Below, one piece after another: positions 58,320 to 64,000 of a stretch of 64,000 nucleotides of DNA (positions are counted from its first letter, which is position 1; each line of letters opens with the position of its first letter). The stretch spans positions 184,001 to 248,000 of the forward strand of contig JAQFVV010012435.1 of assembly GCA_028023455.1 (NCBI GenBank), written 5' to 3'. The notes beneath the pieces were generated by a model. The model was not told the origin of the DNA, made no database searches, and saw only the letters and a program-made list of their open reading frames with translations. The position numbers and the translations under genes were made by a program. This stretch comes from Epiperipatus broadwayi (lineage: Eukaryota > Onychophora > Udeonychophora > Euonychophora > Peripatidae).

Positions 58320-59479
58320 TGTTCAATCCATTCCCAAATTTACTAAACTTACCCATAATCTATTTCTATTTACGCTATCATACACCTTCTCTCTATATCT
58401 ATAACAATATATATAACTGTGTACCTGTATTTCTACTCATATCCCACAAGTTGTGTATCTACAAATAAACTATCTCCTATATGCCTATCCGATCAAAAAC
58501 TTGCTTGTATCTCTCCCACTATATTATTTTCTTCCATTCATTTTGCAACTCTTCCAGCCAGCCTATTTGAGAAAACTTTATATAAAACTGATGTTATTGC
58601 TATCAGTCTGTAATTGTTTAACTTTCTATGATTCTTACCCTTTCCTTTAAATAGAGACCTTACTCTTGTATTACTCCAACTAGCCCGAAAATCTCTCTTC
58701 TGTGACATCTTATTAAAAACACGATAACAGTTTTACTTTTTCCCTATGCCCTAAATTCATTACCATCTCTGCTGCCCATCCACCTAAACCTCTTGCCTTT
58801 TCATTTTCAATTTCTTCCCTGCCTCATTCAGTTCATTTTCTGTAAACTTAATATTCCCATTACTATATGCTTTTATGTTTGCTATCCTCTGTTATTCACA
58901 TCTAACATCTTTTCTATATCCATTACATACCTATTTAATATTATCTCTAATTCTTCTCTAGAGATACACTTTATTCCCACATCATATAGTAATACTGTCT
59001 CTCTCTCTCTTCCACATTCCTTCTTTTAATGTAATTCCAAAATTTTTCTCCCCATCTTTTCCACTTTTATTAATATCCTCCAACAATTTACTATTCAATT
59101 TCATTCTCTCTATATACTTATCTATTTTAGCCAACTTCATTTTTTCTAAGTACCTTTCTCATTTAACATTAATATCTTTTTCACTTTTTGTGTTCTTAAT
59201 AGCACACTTATATTCTCTGCATGCTTTCTGCCTTTCTTTTACACTTTTACTAACTCTCACTTTTTATTACTTTTATTCTTCTAAATATCATCACCTAAAA
59301 TCCTATTTGCCACTTTTTCTATTTTACCACACCAGATCTTATACTCACTCCCAACCAACTATTCCATGGTTTCTTCAACTTTTATTTCATACTCTTCTAA
59401 CTTATATTCTCATCATTCACTCTCTATCCACATCTTTCACTATTGTTTCTACTTTTATTTCTATTTTTTATCACATTAC

Positions 59480-60264
59480 TAACCATTTTTATTATAAAGA
59501 AGTCATGATCACTATTATATACTTTCTTTTCATTATCAAACACCTTAATTTTCTATACTTTATTCATTCTCTCTTTCTCTACTAATATATAATCTATTAT
59601 GTGGAGTATATTCTTTCTAGATCATATGTATTGTTCCTCATAAATATTTGATAAATTTTGAATGCTCAAATTCACTCTCTGACAAAAATTCTTCAAAAGT
59701 TGTCCATTTTTATTATCTACATCATCAATTTCTTCAAAATGCCCAATGAATCTCTTATAACCATTATTCTCTTTCCCTTTTCTTTGAAACTCTGTATATC
59801 CTTAACTAGGCATTCATATATGTTACATCTCCACTCCATTACAGTTTGACTATCTCCAGTAGCTATATACACTATAGCCACCATCTCTATTCTTGTCTTC
59901 CTAATCTTATCTCAAACCACAAATGTTCTTAACATTTAATAGTATTTAAATTAATATGATAAAGGCAAAATTACTAAATTTTAATATTGGCTAAGCACTT
60001 TCAGAGCCTGTTTACTCCATATTCATAGCCTTAATATGTATTAAACTCATTGTATGCAATTTTATTTTTTTGACATAACTCCTATACTACCACCCCCCTT
60101 TTTTCTTTTCTATTTATATCTTGCCATACCAAATCTTCCAGAATAGGTTTTTCTTTTTCTCTTAGATATGTTTCCACTATTGCTAATACCTCAAACTCTT
60201 CATTTTTAATTGCTTTGTTTAATTCCAGCCACTTTTCTGCTCTCCTACCATCTTGTATATTCAA
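59480..60264 (-). pseudogene. LINE D endonuclease domain, broken
   Basis: Starts VGI/LNIQDGRRAEKWLELN, then EFEVLAIVETYLREKEKP and WQDINRKEKRGVVV. After a ~150-bp insertion it resumes in another frame with RLGRQEIEMVAIVYIATGD and DIQRFKEKGK, a GHFEEIDDVDNKNGQLL block, IDYILVEKERMN and the SDHDFF catalytic end near 59510. These are the N-terminal ETxL, G-D-F-N-like and SDH blocks of APE-type LINE endonucleases. Several frameshifts. Confidence 0.75.
59989..60030 (-). ncRNA. Solo PLE-type two-helix RNA motif in LINE D
   Basis: Minus strand: GGCT, ATGAATATG, GGAGT...GCTCT helix, GAAAGTGCTT, AGCC. P1 is GGCT/AGCC here, a fourth compensated variant. It lies in the ~150-bp stretch interrupting the LINE endonuclease, with no PLE coding nearby. 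Confidence 0.6.
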
Positions 60265-60461
60265 ATACCCACTTTTAACGATTTCTTCTTTCCTAACTAC
60301 TCTTTTATAAATTCTTTTGACTCTTTCTTCTCCATTACATGTATAAATAACTTGGTTACCGTTAATTTTACAGACTCATTCTCTCTCCTTTGTTTATTTC
60401 TTAGATCCGGTCCATTCTTCTTCATTCTGATAACACTGCAATTTAAAACCCCACTCCCCCT

Positions 60462-60605
60462 TTATAAGTTTCCCAAACTATATTCTTTATAAATCAAATT
60501 CCCTAAAACTTCACTTCCTTGTTTTTCTAAGTGCAATCCATCCTTATTATACAACTCCTGCATTCCAATAAAAAAATACCACAGTTCTCTCAGCTCCCTA
60601 CTCTA
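60462..60605 (-). pseudogene. LINE D ORF1 C-terminus (SGNH-hydrolase-like)
   Basis: Minus-strand frame ends RELWYFFIGMQELYNKDG LHLEKQGSEVLGNLIYKEY and stops at 60462. The block DGLHLxxxGxxxLGxxL is the C-terminal Asp-His signature of SGNH/GDSL-type esterase domains found in ORF1 of some LINEs. Only this tail is present; the N-terminal part is missing or unrecognisable above 60605. Confidence 0.55.
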
Positions 60606-61785
60606 GCACCATCTATTGTAAGTTTAAAATAATAAAAAGTTACCAGATGGTAGTGAATTTTAATCTCCATCCCTGGAATAGCTTTTATTAATGAAAACTT
60701 GGTATTAAACATTGGGATAAAAATAATTCTGCTTTACCTTTAGCTTCATTTTACTATTAAGCTGACTCCCTGAAATTAAACTAAAGTTAGTCTTCTTATA
60801 GTGTTAATTGTAAATAACTTTTGGTTAGGTTCAAAACCTTAAGACTTTTTAAAATTTAGATTATTAGTTTAATAGTGAAAAAGAAGCTAAATTTGGCTGC
60901 CTGATGTATAATTTCATTGATTTCAACTTTGAATCTCAATTCCTCATTCATAAAGATATTGGAAAATAAATTGCATCTGACAAACAAACCATGCCTATTG
61001 GCTAAAAAAAAAAAAAATAAGACTTTTATCATTGTTTACAATATTTTAATAGATATAAATTCAACTTTTTAATAGCCCAAATTAAATGAAATAATGCTAA
61101 AGTACTGAAAAACCCCAGTGAACTATATATAAACTAACTGTCAGAAAATGTAAGATGTAGAATGAGTCCACCTACATTTTAGCTTAGATCATATACAAGC
61201 ATACCATTTACTGACATAGCTACATGAAGAGCATGATTTATATATACTAACATAATTTCCAGACAACTATACACTATTTTGGAATCACTATCATCATTTC
61301 TTCAAGAAAAATCTTGGGGATTTTCAGTACTTCTGCATTATTTTAATATTTTATTAGATAAATATTGGTATGAATTTCATATTATTCTACATAGTTTAAA
61401 CTGATGATAAGACTTGTAGATCAATTTTGAAAAGTCTCTGGCCTAATTTTCAACTGAATAAAAATAAACCTGTTTAATCAGTCTAATGTAATTATAGTGT
61501 TTAGCTTAACATTTTGCTGCTCAAAATCTATGCCGTCTGTGCAATTCATTATATAATAAATTTTAAAAACTGTACTTGCTGTATATAAAGTTAACAGATT
61601 CTTTTGATGAAAATGTAAAAATGTGGCATTCATATATAAAGATATATTTTCTACATCTACAATTGCATTCTGTATGCAAGAAACCTCAATTGGTATTTAG
61701 TTAAAAACTATCAGGCAACTGAGAAGAAAGAATATGATGTTTCTTGATTTTAAACTCTACAACTTCATAGGCTTATAAATCTAAG
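60606..61785. other. AT-rich non-coding stretch
   Basis: No gene recognised. Confidence 0.5.
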
Positions 61786-62190
61786 ATTTGTAACTTAATA
61801 CAAAAATAGTACAGAGACATCAGATCACTTGAAAAAATAGTCAAGCGTTGGTGGTCGAGAGGTCAGCACAGCTGCCTTACAAGCAGTTGTCTTGGGTTAA
61901 TGGGTTTTCTTCCTGGCCGATACTATGACACATGGAAAAAAAAGTATAGAAAAAAATATGATAGGGCTAACAAAAAAGAATGAAAACAAAATACATGGAT
62001 AAGAGAACAAGAAAGTATCATTGACACCATTGAAATAATCAAGAGATTGAAAAAGATCTGGGCTTAAAATATTGCTAGAAGAGATGATGATATATGTACA
62101 ATTGAAGCTTCAAATGAAATCCAAAAAAGATTATAAAAAATCTAGGAGGAGACCAAGTGTAAAATAGCTGGATGAAATAAAAAAACTTTT
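61786..62190 (+). pseudogene. RTE-type LINE C-terminal fragment, SINE-interrupted
   Basis: Remnant of the TLNRKAVQRHQTT-like block ahead of 61840 and, after the SINE, a worn C-terminus (IIDTIEIIKRLK-like, RRDDD, KKSRRRPSVKWLDEIKK) to about 62190. It ends before the GETFILQW block. Confidence 0.65.
61840..61935 (+). mobile_element. tRNA-derived SINE 'S', copy 6
   Basis: GTCAAGCGTTGGTGGTCGAG, AGGTCAGCACAGCTGCC then TTACAAGCAG (anticodon loop CTTACAA), a T-arm region with an insertion, then GGCCGATACTATGACACATGG and an A-run. It is inserted into an RTE fragment. Confidence 0.7.
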
Positions 62191-62599
62191 TTGTGTACTT
62201 TCTTTTCAACAAATTGAGTATAATCTTATTTATTTTTTGATTCATCAATAGCTTCTGACATCAAGTACTTTAACCAGAATTAAAATTTTAATCTATCAAA
62301 TGTTTTGTAACCATTAAATAATTCAAAACAATTTTTAATTAAAAATTTTAATGTCAAATAATCACGATGAATTTCTGCTGTTGAGGTTGAATTTTACTCA
62401 ATTTCAATGTCAATGGGCAGTGAAATGTGAAAATCACTTCACCCAATTTTTATGTTCTGCATGTAATCAAATTTTTAATTTAAAATGTTTATTTATATTA
62501 ACAAAATCACAATTACTTGATTTATTTTTAATATGAAAGTCAGGATCTTAAGACCAATTAGACTTTAACTAATATATAAACTAAAATATAAATTATATT

Positions 62600-63450
62600 T
62601 TTGTTTTTACAGTAGTGTTGAAAGAAGTATTTTGTGGATTAAAATAGGAAGCTAAAGGAGTAAAAGTAAATAGAGATTATTTAAATCTAGATTTTGCAGA
62701 TAATTTAGTTGTTTTTTTGAAAATACTGCTTCAGAGCTTCAGGAAATGTTGCAAGAGTTATCACATGAAAATAAGAAAGTAGAACTAAAGGTAAATGTTA
62801 AAAAGACTAAAGTAATGTTCAATGGATTTTCTCAAAAGATGAATATAAAGATTAATTGTGATGAGTCGGAAAAAGTTAACAACTACAAATACCTTGGTCA
62901 AATGAAAACATGATGGATGAAATTAATCATAGAATTAAACTTGTTTTGAGTGCTTATAGTAAAAATAACTTAATATCAAAAAGAAATATGCCTATGTGTT
63001 TGAAAAGGATGGTTTTTAATAAATGTGTTTTACCAGTCCTTACTTATGAATCTGAGATTGGGATATCTAATAAAAGAGCAATACAGAGACTTCATACCAC
63101 TCAAAGAAGTATGGAGATATGCATGTTAGGAATAACAAGAAGAGATTGAAAATGCAATATATGGTAAGAGAACAAACAGATGTTGCTGTTATTATTATAA
63201 GACTGAAGTGGAGTTGGATTTGGCTATATTGCTAGAAGAAATGATAATAGATGGACAATTGAAATCTTAAATCGAATTTCAAGAGATTGTAAAAGACCCA
63301 GAAAGAGACCACATGTGAGATAGATGGATGAAATAAAAAAGGGTGCAGAGATCATATGGAGAAGAGAGACTAGAGATCAGAGAAGATGGATTGAACTTGG
63401 AGAGACTTTCATCCTGCAATGGATTGATAATGGTTGGCAATAATAATGAT
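62600..63450 (+). pseudogene. RTE-type LINE 3' half, decayed
   Basis: RT palm remnant LDFADNLVVF near 62690 (the second Asp of FADD is Asn), then a shift to ELQEMLQELSHENKKVELK then VNVKKTKVMFNGF and VNNYKYLGQ near 62885. Next, 62910-63149: CLKRMVFNKCVLPVLTYESE and AIQRLHTTQRSMEICMLGIT. Last is the RTE C-terminus in broken frames to the GATGATGA tail near 63455. It belongs to the same family as 50880-51450. Confidence 0.8.
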
Positions 63451-63455
63451 GATGA

Positions 63456-64000
63456 ATTATTAAGTGAAAGTAAAAATTATATTTAAAAATATAAACATTC
63501 AACTAGAAAGCAAAATATATATAAAAGTTTAAAAAAATTGATCTAATTTTTTTTAAAAGTTTATTTAAATATCTGAAGGTTGAATTCTATTAATTTGCAA
63601 TCCAATTTCTTAATTTCAATTAAATAGAATAAGAAATATCCTTTTTTAAATGTGTAATACATATATTTTTAGTTTGAAAGTGTTAAAAGACCAAATAACT
63701 TTGTTTATTTGCTAAATCTTTGTTATCACTTATGTAGAAGAAATGTTGAAACATTCTTATATTAAAGAAAATTATCAGTTTTTAAAGTTTCAAATTTGAA
63801 TTTAAAATTGTTACAAGTTTTTCATGATAAATTGGAACATAGGTTTACAGAAAAAGATAAGCAACACAAAATGACAAATAAACAAATTGAAGTACTATCA
63901 AGTAGTAAATGTGGATATATTTCATCAAATTTTATCATGCTTTATCAATGAAATTATGATGGTTATACTTATTTACTAATCACTACTGATGAAACTGATG
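63456..64000. other. AT-rich non-coding stretch to window end
   Basis: No gene recognised. Confidence 0.5.

Larger units (their letters stand above)
56811..60605 (-). mobile_element. LINE 'D', ORF1 tail plus ORF2, decayed
   Basis: A ~3.8-kb minus-strand non-LTR retrotransposon with, in order, an ORF1 C-terminus (60605-60462), endonuclease (60264 to about 59480), RT (about 58800-57402) and a C-terminal Cys/His-like tail ending in TAG at 56811. The copy has multiple nonsense codons and frameshifts, and a small insertion near 59930-60075. Downstream (56690-56810) is likely 3' UTR. I place it in the CR1/Jockey-like set of two-ORF LINEs, without a firm clade. Confidence 0.8.

Noticed and set aside
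58419-60492. Many plus-strand frames of 60-130 codons rich in Ser, Leu, Phe and Tyr
   Set aside because: Antisense shadows of the minus-strand LINE D coding region.

Overview
The window is a strongly AT-rich stretch of an animal (metazoan) nuclear genome, most likely an invertebrate with an expanded, repeat-laden genome. The evidence is the repeat content: Penelope-like retroelements (PLEs) with a C-terminal GIY-YIG nuclease, RTE-type and CR1/Jockey-type LINEs, a mariner relic, tRNA-Gly-derived SINEs, foldback elements, and long AAT, GATA and TA microsatellites. I cannot name the species. I see no convincing host protein gene in 64 kb; every long open frame that reads as protein belongs to a mobile element.

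Layout. 1-4.1 kb: no gene. 4.7-7.1 kb: PLE-A, with a nearly intact reverse transcriptase/GIY-YIG frame. 7.5-7.8 kb: a probable LTR remnant with a tRNA-Lys-type primer binding site. 9.8-18.5 kb: foldback elements, a hairpin made of two PLE 3' tails, a mariner relic, and a CR1/Jockey LINE on the minus strand. 20.7-21.2 kb: a 3' fragment of a second PLE family (PLE-C) that carries a tRNA-like block. 22.3-23.3 kb: a foldback element. 24.1-26.7 kb: a palindrome with 1.26-kb arms made of two 5'-to-5' joined copies of a third PLE (PLE-B, related to PLE-A). 27.8-35.3 kb: SINEs, RTE fragments and foldback copies. 35.8-38.1 kb: a 5'-to-5' inverted pair of PLE-C. 41-49 kb: more foldback copies, microsatellites and a G/A-homopolymer stretch that may be low-quality assembly. 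50-54.5 kb: nested RTE LINE copies broken by SINEs. 56.8-60.6 kb: a decayed LINE with ORF1 tail, endonuclease, RT and Cys/His tail. 61.8-63.5 kb: RTE fragments.

How the parts relate. The autonomous machineries are the PLEs (RT plus GIY-YIG), RTE, the 56.8-kb LINE and CR1/Jockey; all copies here carry at least one lesion. The short elements (SINEs, foldback elements) have no coding capacity and would depend on machinery elsewhere. Two kinds of small RNA structure stand out. One is a hammerhead-ribozyme-like core repeated inside the foldback family. The other is a compact two-helix motif with compensatory base changes at the 3' end of PLE-A/PLE-B copies. PLE-C has a third, CTGAAGA-containing version next to a tRNA-like block. 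These, and the repeated 5'-to-5' inverted arrangement of PLE copies, are the observations most worth following up.
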